A stretch of DNA of 64,000 nt from Ligula intestinalis (Eukaryota > Platyhelminthes > Cestoda > Diphyllobothriidea > Diphyllobothriidae), in NCBI GenBank assembly GCA_036362985.1, contig JAYGXS010000004.1, positions 11,933,462 to 11,997,461 of the forward strand, given 5' to 3'. Made by a program: the position numbers and the translations under genes. The notes under the pieces were generated by a model that was not told the origin of the DNA, ran no database searches, and worked only from the letters and a program-made list of their open reading frames with translations. Below are positions 32,441 to 43,229 of this stretch, in pieces; position 1 is the first letter of the stretch, and the number at the start of each line of letters is the position of its first letter.

Positions 32441-34461
32441 TGGGATTATTTCTCACCCTCAATGGAATCACATGCGAGTGGGCCGAGTGCATTCCGATGG
32501 GTTCACCAATCAGCGTGCTTTTGGCGGAGGCAGACACAGAGCCAAATTTTTCTTGCACAACTGTAGCGAAAACTTTGTAGTCATTTACTGGCAAAAGAAT
32601 TAATAATGGGAAACTAAACTCATCTCAATCGTTTCGATCTACTTTGCACATAAGGCGAAAAAATTTAAAAAAAACCACCTTCATTTCTATATATGTTCTC
32701 TTTTTTTCGTCGCCTCCTCCGTTACCAACTCGGCAGTCAACTAGCAGCTGACACCGAAAAACCTACAGGGAATACTCTGTTACAAAAGCCGTCACCCACT
32801 GCAAGTTAAACAGAGCTCTATACACCCATTATTTCATCCCTGAAGGTAGAGTGCCAGGGGAAACCGGTCTTAACCCGCATGCTCTCCTGATGAAAAAGTC
32901 TTATGATCGGCACACTTTAAGTGCTGAATAAGAAGGAGGGGTGAGGGCTTCGAGCGGCGCATGTAATTGACACATTTCTCGGAGATTACTGTCTCGAAAA
33001 ACATGAAGACGTGACCGAGTCCCAGGAAACAGGTCGCGAATTCGGATCTGGTGTCTTTCCACCTCACTGCTGATACGTGTCCGACCATTAGTGTCCATGG
33101 TTACTTGGCTTGCAAGTGAATCAACCTAGGCCTCCATGGCAGCCTTGCAGTGGCATTTTTGCAGTGTTTTTTTGTGGGCGAAAATCTAAGGCCGCAAAAC
33201 GTTCTTGAAGTACGTGAAGGGTTGCAAAAAGTTGAATCTACTGCAGGAAGAAGCCCCTTCAGCCGCCTGCAGGAAGTGATTCATTTGCGGGCAAAGCAGC
33301 TATGCGTGAGAAACTGAGAAACTAATTTGGACATGAATGACCGAAGGCAGGTCAACTGTGAGTGTGAATGACGGGATATGGTTGCATTTTCAAGTCCGAA
33401 AACGTCAATAAACTCGAATACAACCGTAAATATACGTGATTACTGTGATAGGTAAGTCCTGGTACAACAATGTCTTTGTGTATTTTCCGCAGTCCAGGAC
33501 GCTTCGTTACGCTTTTCCAGTGCCGTCTCTGGCGATGAGACCGAGAGTGAGTCTGAAGCGCCAGACAAATAAAGATTTCTTTCAGAACCGACTGAGTCAT
33601 CGGTCGCCTAAATGATTCTTGGAAGTCACCTTGTCGCGCGTCGGGAAAAATCCGTTCATATGTAAATGAATGTTATATAAAGTTATCGGATAATTGGTAA
33701 ATAACGGCCATGAAGAAAATATTCAAAATGAACTAAGTCGATCTTCCTCGTCATGTGAGGTTTTTGTGGCTGTAATATAATACAGTATTTGCCAGTGGTA
33801 ATTTGAAAAAAGGTGTAAAAGCTACAATAGTAGGATCTTGACTTCTATGCAGGTGCCCCCATCGAAATTTTATGACAATTACTCGGGACGCAAAAAGAGG
33901 GATGCTTAGGAAAGGTTTCCAAATTCAAATGGAGTAGCTACTGAAATTACCCGCGATCGCATGGTAAGTTCGACTGCTTTAACACCTGATCTATTTTTTT
34001 CTAAAATAAATAAATGATAACGACAAATTTCCCTACAATATACGCTTGAAAGTTACGTGGGCCGTCTTACTTTAAGGAGCTCTGGCATATAGATTCCGGC
34101 ATACAGGGGGTCAGCGTTGGCGTATTCTGGGTATGTCGCATTGTAAAATGTGGATTGTGAAGCAGAACTCAGGCTTTCTTGGCCTTGCAACTAAAGAAAT
34201 TGAAACGCAGAAATAAATTCGTATAAAACGCTAACCAGGATTGCATGTATTTAATTAAATGGGTTATATCGGACAAATTCTGGAAATATTTATAAAGATG
34301 CATTGAACTAAAAAAATGTTTCTTAAGAGAAATGCCACTACTGATGGAGAATGCACCTAGTCTTAAACCACTTTTTACGTCAGATGTTGTTTAGCCTTTG
34401 TCACCAGCTTCCAAACTAACTGTAGGACTAAAAATGGAAATATTGCGAAAGCTGAAACGTC
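32441..34461. other. No recognisable feature
   Basis: AT-rich sequence up to the assembly gap. Open frames are short and without motifs. Confidence 0.4.
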
Positions 34462-34561
34462 NNNNNNNNNNNNNNNNNNNNNNNNNNNNNNNNNNNNNNN
34501 NNNNNNNNNNNNNNNNNNNNNNNNNNNNNNNNNNNNNNNNNNNNNNNNNNNNNNNNNNNNN
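34462..34561. other. Assembly gap (100 N)
   Basis: Exactly 100 unknown bases, the conventional size for a gap of unknown length. The 5' end of the CR1-like element downstream is hidden in it. Confidence 0.99.
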
Positions 34562-34563
34562 CC

Positions 34564-35400
34564 CGCATACCTGGCCATACACCCACTAACGTCAGTGCAC
34601 CCGTTATCCCTGCCTCCCAGAAGTCTATTCATAGTCCCATAACCGTCAGTACACCCGCTATCCCTACCTCCCGAATGTCTAGTCATAGTTCTATAAACAT
34701 CAGTGCACCAGTAAGCCCATCCCTCTTGATGTCGGGACCGTCAAGGCCGGCCGCTCCGTCATCTACTACGATTAATACTAGTCTAAATACATTCTCTGTC
34801 CAACGACCGATAAATTCCGCCGACTCTAACTTGGCAAAAAGTTCATCAAAAATGTCGCCAACACCGTCGAAAGCGTTTAGGCAGAGCGTTTCAACACCAC
34901 AACCTAGCTCCTCTTTTGACCGTGGGAGTCATATTATTCCCCCGTATAATGCGTTATTGAACACGCCGGGCCCGAACCAAGAAAAATTTAATTTGCACGG
35001 CAGTAACCCAAACTGGTATAGTTTGAAATCTAATCGGAGTTGCCGTACAGGACATTCACTGATTAAGACCACTAGTCTTTACGCGAGCGGCCCCAACACT
35101 AACTTTATGTCATCGTTCCCCCCTATCAGTTCCTTTACCCATCCTCTACCACCCAAACCTGCTAACTTCTACATGCCTTCTCGCCTCCCCCCATTCCTCC
35201 CAAACGCCCCAGAAGCTTATTTTGGTTTACCCTCTCCCCATTTTTCCCTGCCAAAAAGCGAGGCCCCTAGATATCTCAGACCTTATCAGCCATCCATTGT
35301 TGGCTACCCGTATGCTACCAGCTCCATACCCGTCAGTACTTATTCCACAAATAATAACGGCCTACAGTTTGTCTACCCACCCTCAAATTCTTTTTTATGA
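34564..35400 (+). CDS. CR1-like ORF1 protein, 5' end missing
   Basis: Open from the assembly gap for 278 codons to TGA at 35398-35400. The protein is rich in Ser, Pro, Thr and Asn, with no recognisable zinc knuckle or RRM in the visible part. It starts with about three 18-residue repeats built on the pattern VSAPVIPASQKSIHSPIT. In non-LTR elements ORF1 normally binds the element RNA; that role is inferred from position only. Its stop codon overlaps the ORF2 start as ATGA, suggesting that ORF2 is translated by termination-reinitiation. A related ORF1 is present, broken, in copy 2. Confidence 0.75.
   Translation, partial: RIPGHTPTNVSAPVIPASQKSIHSPITVSTPAIPTSRMSSHSSINISAPVSPSLLMSGPSRPAAPSSTTINTSLNTFSVQRPINSADSNLAKSSSKMSPTPSKAFRQSVSTPQPSSSFDRGSHIIPPYNALLNTPGPNQEKFNLHGSNPNWYSLKSNRSCRTGHSLIKTTSLYASGPNTNFMSSFPPISSFTHPLPPKPANFYMPSRLPPFLPNAPEAYFGLPSPHFSLPKSEAPRYLRPYQPSIVGYPYATSSIPVSTYSTNNNGLQFVYPPSNSFL
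34591..34752 (+). repeat. 54-bp minisatellite inside ORF1
   Basis: Three units of 54 bases (starts 34591, 34645, 34699), each encoding 18 residues, so the frame is kept. The opposite copy has the same repeats at about 47695-47855. Confidence 0.85.
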
Positions 35401-38276
35401 ATAACTATAGCCATAGTCCTGTCACTCGAAACACACTAGATGTCATAGTGCTTAATGCCAGGTCCGTTATAAATAAAATGGCTCAACTTCGAGCTATCGC
35501 TTTTGAGATGATGCCTGATGTTATATGCATAACAGAATCTTGGACCCATCTACTCATTGTTGACTCCTCCCTTATCATAGACGAGTATGATTTCTACCGT
35601 CACGATCGCATTAATAAGCGTGGTGGTGGTTGTCTTCTCTATACTAGAACGTCATTTAGGCGCTTTCCGTTTTATCTAAATAGCACGTCCTTCTCTGGAA
35701 ATTACTGTTTCGCCTCTATTATCCTGTCGCCCCGGCAAAAATCGATTATCGGATGTGTATATAATCCTCCTAACTCTTCATCTGAAGAAGATGCAAATTT
35801 GTGTGAAATATTCAAGTTTATTTCAGAATCCACTGTTGAAGTTAAAATTATTGCTGGAGATTTTAATTTTCCTGAAATCTACTGGCTTTCAAACTATTGT
35901 CCACCTAGATTTCAGCCTTTCCTAGATACCATTAATTTTTCTAACTGGTCTCAACTGGTTAGTTCTCCAACAAGACAGAATCATATCCTAGATCTGATTT
36001 TCACAAATGGTATTGCCCCTCTCTTCGTTGATTTTAAGCAGGACATCTTCCAAAGTGATCACACATTAATTCACTGTTGCCTTCCGCTTCCTTCTATGGA
36101 AAAGGCTAGTGCTAGTCGTACCTATCATGCGTAAGACCTCGCAGATATTAGCTCAATCAACAATTTTCTTGACTCGTTAGATTGGCAGAGCCTCTCTTCC
36201 ATAAACGACGCTGCATATCTTTCTGAACTCATGTCGGTCGTTTCTAATAAAATGCTGGAATTTGTGCCGACTAAAATTTCGAAACCCTACACACCAGAAT
36301 TGACCGTCCCTCATTTTATTTTGCCCAGACTAAAGAAATTGAGGAGGCAGCTGAAAGATAGATCTACTAGTTCGCTGTCTGTGCATCTAAGGATCGCAGA
36401 GATCTTCGAATTAGCGTCAAAGATTCGTCTTGAACGTGACAAGCACAGGAAATCTTGCACCCTGAGCGAGTAAAACTCTGCAAAATCGGTTGCACAACTG
36501 TTTCGTCGTAGGTCCTCCGCAAAACGAGGAATTGAAATACCGCCATTGCTTGATGAAAATAAAACATTTGTACTAGATGAGTCTGATAAGGCTGAATTAT
36601 TCAATGCTTTCTTTGCGAAGCATTTTACGACAGAATCCGAACCGGTCCCATCGTTTCAACCATACTCAGGCAATACTCTCGGAAACATTGATTTCTCCAT
36701 TGAATTAATTCGTAAGCAGATAATTTGTCTAAAAAACTCGCACTCTTCGGGAACTGATGGTATCCCCAATTCAGTTATCAAAAGAGTGTCGACATTTCCC
36801 AAATTACTTAGCCATATATTTTCAGTCTATCTCTTAAATGGTTATTTTCCTGACACTTGGAAGACATCCATTATTCTTCCAGTCCTTAAATCAGGATCTC
36901 GTTCAGACATAAATAACTACCGCCGTGTTCATAAAACCCCGGCCCTAGCTAAACTTCTGGAGAAGATAATTTTTAATCAAATTTTCGATTTTTGCCTAAA
37001 AAATAAGCTTTTAAGTGACTCGCAGCATGGTTTGCTACCGGGAAGATCATGCAAGACGTGTCACTTAGCTTTTCTTAACCACGTCACTTCCCTCCGTAAC
37101 GAGCAGCAATCCGTGGTTGTTATCTACTTTGACCTGAGCAAAGCCTTCGACAAGGTACCGCACAGACGGCTTCTGGTAAAATTAGAAGCCATTGGCATCC
37201 GCCCCCCTCTCCTCAACTTCATCGGTTCCTACTTGTCTAACCGCAGCCAGAAGGTCATAGTAGGTAATAGTTACTCCACTTCTCAGCTGATCACGAGTGG
37301 CGTTTTTCAAGGCACTGTCTTGGGTCCTTTACTCTTCATTCTATATATAAACGCAATTTCGACTGTTCTAAACAATTCACACAATCTCATTTATGCAGAC
37401 GACCTCAAATGCATATACTCATTTTCTAAGGACACGGCAAGTATATGCGTTGATAAAATAAATGCGGACCAACTTACACTCTCACGTTGGAGTGCTACCT
37501 GGCAGATGGAATTCTCTCCATCCAAGTGTAGTTTCACGTGTTTCGGTCCCGCCAAGCTTCCTCGTCCCCTAGTCTTTCAAAATACTCCACTTTTAGAATG
37601 ATCAGCTATAAAAGACTTAGGTCTAAGCTACACAAATAAACTAGCATTGTCGCCTCATGCGGATCGAATATCTGCGAAGGCTGCACAGATATGTGGATTT
37701 ATATCACACAATTTCTTTCTGCTGGAAATAAAGTTAAAACTTTATCGCATGTATGTTCTACCCATCCTAGAATACTGCTGTCCCCTCTTTGATCTAATGA
37801 ATGCTTCTGACCGCAGTAAGATTGAAAATGTACAGAGGGTATTTACTCGCAAAATATTCGCTCTTCCTTGATCCACACTTTCGTATACGGAGAGATGTCA
37901 GTTAGCGAACATGACATTTCTTAGGGTCAGAAGACTCGAAGCGGGCCTCTGTTTCCTCTTTTGCGTTAACTCTACCCCTAACCTTCCACAAATAAACGCT
38001 CTCATTCCCGCAGATAGACCTTATGCCACTCGTAATTCCTTTAGGATTATTGCACCCCCCTTAAGCTCCACTTCGAACCATTCTCACTTCTTTGCCTCCA
38101 AATATGCCTTCCACTGGAATAATATTCCCCTCAAAATTAGGCTGTCGTCTAACTTAGCAGTTTTAAAAGTCAAATTACGTAAACACTTAACTTCGGAATA
38201 TATAAAGTCCTTGTTATCCGTCTCCTTCCCAAACACACAACTTTTGGACTTTGAAAATGGTCCCCCTGGTATCTGA
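35397..38276 (+). pseudogene. CR1-like ORF2: endonuclease and reverse transcriptase, four stops
   Basis: 959 codons in a single frame. Residues 1-245 form an APE-type endonuclease (VIVLNARSVINKMAQLR, ICITESW, RGGGCLLYTR, VYNPPN, IIAGDFNFPEI, SDHTLI). Residues 380-735 form the RT: SSGTDGIPNSV; motif A VVIYFDLSKAFDKVPHR; motif B SGVFQGTVLGPLLFILYINA; motif C LIYADDLK, intact. The C-terminal region ends in LDFENGPPGI. Stops interrupt it at 36132 (TAA), 36471 (TAA), 37599 (TGA) and 37869 (TGA). The inverted copy has sense codons at all four places. Both TGA stops correspond to CGA there, consistent with C-to-T decay. The domain order and clade are clear, and the copy cannot make full-length protein. 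Confidence 0.93.
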
Positions 38277-39090
38277 GGTGGTTATGATTCGATAAAAAAA
38301 TTTTCCATACATGTCTATGTCTTCCTCCTTTGAGTGATATTTGTAACGATGTTTCGTCCACTTCTCTGTCCAGTCAGCATTGCCGTTTTCTCCATTCTCC
38401 GTTTTACAACCCTGACGATATGCTTCATGGTCTATAGTCATGCTCGTGGCGGTTCTGCTTTTTTCACCAGCTCGTCGCTAAACTCCGCAGTCTACAAGGT
38501 CACATCTCCGGCGTTTCGTTGATGATCAGGTGACCTCTGCCGTTCCCTCATCTTCCTGACTCTGTTGTCCGCGATGGCCTCCTCCAGTCTCATCTCCCTG
38601 ATGGTTGATCATGAAGCCAGTCGGGCGGTGTAACAATGGTGAATGACAGCCTCTGCTGTTATATTATTTCTCCAATTACAAGAAGCGTTTCCCACCCTCA
38701 TTCGTTCTCATCAACAGTCCTGTCTCATTTGCACTATAATCAATCCTCTCAACCAACCCCCTTAATTTTTTTGAAGCAGTTTTTTTCTCCTACGTCTGGT
38801 TTTTTTAAGCGGGGGTTCGCTGAACTCCGCCCCAGCTTAAATGGTCGGAGTTTTTCTTCACTGCTTCCTCCTTAGTTCACCATGCGTTTACTACTATTTT
38901 AAAATGACGATATGTTGGTGAATATGAATTAATCTACCAACACTTTTAAACGCTCCCGCTGTCTATGTGGTTGTTTCATGGAGAGCAGCATTTACCAACT
39001 TTTTATTTATTTTTTCCACAGCAATAAGTTTGCAATGACGAGGCCCTCTGGGCCTAAAATATAAAATATATTTATTTATTTATTTAACTA
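38277..39090 (+). repeat. CR1-like 3' UTR with terminal hairpin and (ATTT)n tail
   Basis: Noncoding, and homologous to the 3' UTR of copy 2 (43250-44110). Near the end, GAGGCCCTCTGGGCCT (39042-39057) can fold as a GGCCC/GGGCC hairpin followed by AAAATATAAAATATATTTA and the tetranucleotide tail. The same hairpin recurs in two other tails in this window. Confidence 0.8.
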
Positions 39091-39104
39091 TACTAAAATC
39101 TGAG

Positions 39105-39106
<2 letters not shown>

Positions 39107-39140
<34 letters not shown>
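39107..39140. repeat. (TA)n microsatellite
   Basis: About 17 TA units between the CR1-like tail and the next repeat. Confidence 0.95.
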
Positions 39141-39142
<2 letters not shown>

Positions 39143-39743
39143 TATTGTTTCCTCTTATAATGTATCAGAAGTATAAATACTAATAATGTAAATCTAAATC
39201 TCACTTGGATATTCGACAAATGAAAGGCCAAGTGTCTTCTGCCGATGCACTTGAATGACGATGGTGCTTCGCAATCAGCTTCCAACTGCCTCGACCCACC
39301 TCAGACATTTGCAACGTCCCATCTAATTATCAAAATCCTGCCAATGGACAACGATTGTAATCACCGTATCGAGCAGACCCATACATACGGAAAATGCGAT
39401 GTCCTCAGCTGATTATGTTTCGCCTTCAAACTGACCGCGGCTAAGTATACCTCAGTTAAAGGACATGACAATTTTTCCAGACCCCAAGTATTCTTACTAT
39501 AAAACCGTAACAACTACAATGTATAGTTATTTTATTTCATGTTTTTCTAGTATTGTACCTGAGAAGTCAGGTTTTTTCACTTAAAACAAACTCCTTATTT
39601 CGCACACTATTGACCTATCAAAAGACCAAAAAAAATGTAATAGTCACTGTGAAAGAAGGGTTTTAGGTTAGTTTTTTTCCTGCCTTCCGGGGTTTTTGAC
39701 GGCGCCAAAGATGTACTTTAAAAATAAACCTTATTATTATTAT
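39143..39743 (+). repeat. Repeat F, copy 1 (probable 3' end of a CR1-like element)
   Basis: About 600 bases repeated in inverted orientation at 48375-48972 with high similarity. It ends in AATAAACCTTATTATTATTA, a (TTA)n tail typical of CR1/RTE 3' ends. No reverse transcriptase coding is present, so it is either a 3'-UTR fragment or a nonautonomous derivative. Confidence 0.85.
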
Positions 39744-39999
39744 AAAGAGTTTCACTTGACCACCAAAATTTTATAGGTACGCAGGGCCTATCCGAGTCCA
39801 ACGTAGCAACTGTTAACGATAGGACTAACGTGAGTAAGTCCTTTCGTTTAGAGTTTGTACGTCGATAAATTTCGAGAGCTACTAGACGACATGCTCAAAC
39901 CGAAAGAGGCAGTGGCAGTTCATGAAGCATTAAGGATAGGCAAATGTTAGTGGACAGTCGGAAAATGTCCGACCTTCGCCTATCAGGATAGATTTGGAT
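39744..39999. other. No recognisable feature
   Basis: Short spacer before the old CR1-like element. Its 5' part may begin here, but no motif is visible. Confidence 0.4.
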
Positions 40000-42605
40000 A
40001 GCAAAGAAGTAGAAGTTTAATTGGTTCTGTCCCGTAAAGCCGCCTTCGCTAACTCACCTAAGGCTTTGTTTAACCAAAATGCTCTTCAGCGGAGTGCCTG
40101 AAAAACCGACAGTTAGTGATGGAGCTGAAACAGAGATTGGAGAGAGCAAACTGGCTTTCTTCAGTGGACGAAAAATACGGAAAAACAACATCTTGCTCTG
40201 GAAGCAGGGGGGTATAAGAAAACTCGTTCCCAAATGAACTAGACAATATGGAATGCTGCTGGATAAAATGTATGTACATCAACGCTCAGAGTCTATTGTC
40301 GAAGTTCGATGAACTTCAAATGCAGGTAGCCGATCTGTTTCCTGATGTTATAGTAATAACAGAAGTATGGCTATCACAGAGCATCGGCGAATCCGAAGTA
40401 GCGCTATTTGAATACCAATTATTTACGTAAGACCAGGTGGAACGCCGGGGCGGAGGATTTTCTATGTTTGTGAAGAGCAACTTAACTGTGTGCGAGAGGA
40501 CTAAAAGATTACCGGCGGTATTGAGGCTATTTGGCTGACAAATAAAGCACGGGGGTCGCAGCCCCTGGAAGCCGTGGCCTTCTACCAACCACTGCGTTCA
40601 GACACTGATGCAGATGTTTGTTTACTAAAGTACATAAATAGGATAGGCAGTCGACCTGATTTTGTAGTCACGGACGACTTCAATGCACCCAGCATCAGTT
40701 GGACCGATTTGCGGACGAATTGCTCCAAGAATACCTTCGATGATCATCTTCTAAAAACGACGCCTGAAGCCCTTCTCAACCAGAGCGCATGGAAATCAAC
40801 AAGCTAGTTTTTTTAGATCCCGTCTTCACGAAGCATCCTGACAGTATAGACAAGGTATACTGCCTACCTCCACCTGCAATAAACGAGCCGGGGCCGAATA
40901 TATGGTGAGGCGACTTTTTTCAAATGAGAGCTGAGGTATCGAAAATATACTGGGGTCTTCTCTTCTCCGGGGATGTCACTGAAGACTGGAATCTATTTAA
41001 GCAGCTGTTTTTGTATGTAATGCAAAATCAATATCCGCCCAGGATATGCAGCAGACCCCAGTGGCTGACATTAGATCTAAAAGAGAGATCAATCAGATTG
41101 GATAGCTTTGCAAGAATTTTTGCGGAACAAACCATATTGAAGCTTTCGAAGAGTATAGAATCCGACAGAACAAGGTTAAAGGTTTAGGTTTCAAAAGACG
41201 ATCGAATTTTGAAACTGATTTGCTATATAGAGCAGCCAAAGAATACCAAGTAACTTTACTGCTACTTGCAAAAAAACACACGTAACATGAACCAAATTCC
41301 TGTTATAAAGAATTTTGAAGGTCTCAAGGTATCATACAGTAAAAACAAAGCCAAGTATTTTCTGAGTTCTTTCGGTTGGTGTTCACCAGAGAAATTACCT
41401 TCATCTCACTAAGGGACGAGATCGTGGGAGCCTCAATTATCAAGGATATTCTGTTTGGAGAAGAAGCGATTTTGAAAAACTAAAAACTTAAAATAATGTA
41501 AATCTCCCGGTTCAGATGAGAGTCCAACAAAACTGCTCCTTGAACTTGCCAGGGAGCTGGCCAAACCGTTCTCCATTATATGCCAGCACTGATTCAATAT
41601 TGGAAGTCTTCCCCCAAGATTGGGGAACAGAACACATAACTCCGCTTTCCAAAATTGGTAGTCGTGCACTTGCGGCAAACTACAGCTCTGTGAGTCTGAA
41701 CTCCATATGCTGCAAGTTAATGGAGAAGATCATCAAAAACGAATTGGTTATATACTGTGAACCTCACAATCCCTTGTCTTATGCGCAATATGGAATAAGT
41801 AGTGGTAGATCATGTGTTAGAAACTCGCTTTGTACAATGCAATACCGGACAAAGGCCATAAAGGCAAAAGTCGCCGTATACGCAGCCTATGCTGCTTTTC
41901 GGAAAGCATTCGACAGTGGTTCACACCAATGTCTCCTGTACAAGCTGGGATTGATGGGCATCATAGGCCAACATCTTGGCATCTAGATGGCGGACAACCT
42001 CACGCTTTTTGCACAATGTTGTAAGGCGGCTAAAGTTGCAACTTAAATGTTGAACGCCCTTAAGCGGAAATTCGCTGTTCTTGATTAAGACTACTTTTCG
42101 AAAATATTGGGTACCTTCATCAGGCCACATATTGAATAGGCGATCCAAGCCTGCAGACCATCTATGCAGCAAGCTTATTAAGCAATCGGAAGGGCGCATC
42201 GCAGACTACGAAATTAGTAAGAGGCCAAAGTGAACTACCTTATGGGATACGCTTAAATAACAATTATCTCTACCCCCCGAGTTATGGGCACTTAGGTGGA
42301 GATTTGATGCAAATCTTCCATATGGTGTGTGGCTTGGTCTGTGCCCTCATATGTGACGAATATTTCCAGTTTTATACTGAAACTAATCTCCAGGGACCTT
42401 CCTTCAAACTGTGTGTGCGCCAAGGAGGATTGGATGTGAAGAAGTATTTTTCTCTTACCAGGTCGTGGAACCGTGGAGTAGCCTACCCGGGGCGATTGTT
42501 GTGCCAGTCTGTGAAAAAAGTCAAACACCGAATTGATATCCATATGCTGCAGTACAATTTGAATTATGTGACACATTTAATGTCAGAACACTACTACATG
42601 ATTTG
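40000..42605 (+). mobile_element. Old, heavily degraded CR1-like element
   Basis: Endonuclease, RT and C-terminal pieces occur in proper order on the plus strand over 2.6 kb, broken by many stops and frameshifts. It is clearly a different lineage from the copies on both sides. A further piece of a related 3' region may lie at 42820-43000. Confidence 0.82.
40245..42605 (+). pseudogene. Degraded endonuclease/reverse transcriptase of the old CR1-like element
   Basis: In order: endonuclease start (CMYINAQSLLSKFDELQMQV, FPDVIVITEVWLS, RRGGGFSMFVKSNLTVCER), endonuclease middle (FVVTDDFNAPSISWTDL), linker (QPPR-like segment ending SRPQWLTLDL), RT fingers (WGTEHITPLSKIGSRALAAN, YSSVSLNSICCKLMEKIIKN) and motif A (AAFRKAFDSGSHQCLLYKLG). 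At about 41990 the RT breaks off, and coding resumes near 42070 with LGTFIRPHIEYAIQA, so motifs B and C have been deleted. The C-terminus (SELPYGIRLNNNYLY, DLMQIFHMVCGL, FKLCVRQGGLDVKKYFSL) is readable. Confidence 0.82.
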
Positions 42606-42819
42606 ATTCTGTCTATGTTCACCTGACTGAACTTTTTTGCATTGTTTCTAACTATTAATATTTTGATGTGACAAACAAGGAATATAAAGGCGTCAGCCAT
42701 TTTTCCCCTCAAATGTACTGGCTGCTGACCGCGCGTTTTTTATAGTAAATGCTATGGCAATCTGGAAGAGGCTAGACAGGAGTATCCAAATTCAGCAAAA
42801 CTATCCCTTGTTTAAGCAA

Positions 42820-43045
42820 ACTATCACTAGGTTTCTACATTCAAGACTACTTTCACAAATTTTGGGTACCGAATCCCGTTCTGATTGCGTTCGCAGAACC
42901 TGATATCTGAGCCATGTTTCATAGTGAAGGCAATATTGTTTAATCTGCAGCCCACAATCGGCTAAATCTTCCGCCGGCAGTGAATAAAAAAAATTATATA
43001 CTTTAGGCCCGGAGGGCCTCTTCATTGCCGTTCGCCAACACACAT
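42820..43045 (-). repeat. CR1-like 3' tail fragment
   Basis: The minus strand carries GCAATGAAGAGGCCCTCCGG followed by GCCTAAAGTATATAATTTT, the same terminal hairpin as in the two larger copies. GACTACTTTCACAAATTTTG at 42845 resembles 42090 in the old element. Confidence 0.65.
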
Positions 43046-43229
43046 TCTTGTGGTGCGTGATGCCTGATCCATAACACTCAAAGGAGACTGGGAAGTCTGT
43101 GTTCATGTGTTAACACTTTCAGAAGTTCCAACATTCAACGGCCTGCAGTTTTTCGCCTGAAAACCCTAGAAAGAAACATCAGGAACTTTTTTCCCAGTCA
43201 GCTCTATCCATCACTGTACATATCATTGA

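Larger units (their letters stand above)
34564..39090 (+). mobile_element. CR1-like non-LTR retrotransposon, copy 1
   Basis: About 4.5 kb with ORF1, ORF2 (endonuclease plus reverse transcriptase), a long 3' UTR and a terminal (ATTT)n tail. The 5' end is lost in the assembly gap. A homologous copy in opposite orientation covers 43230-47860. ORF2 remains in one frame from start to end apart from four stop codons, which points to recent inactivation. Confidence 0.92.

Noticed and set aside
36132..37871. Stop codon readthrough or a variant genetic code in CR1-like ORF2
   Set aside because: Both TAA and TGA occur, and the opposite copy has ordinary sense codons at each site, so simple mutation is enough.
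39088..39285. Conserved small protein in repeat F (also 48828-49067)
   Set aside because: The frame is shared only because the two DNA copies are nearly identical, and it lies antisense in a probable 3' UTR.
42801..43106. 101-codon minus-strand frame
   Set aside because: Lies in CR1-like 3' tail debris and has no motif.
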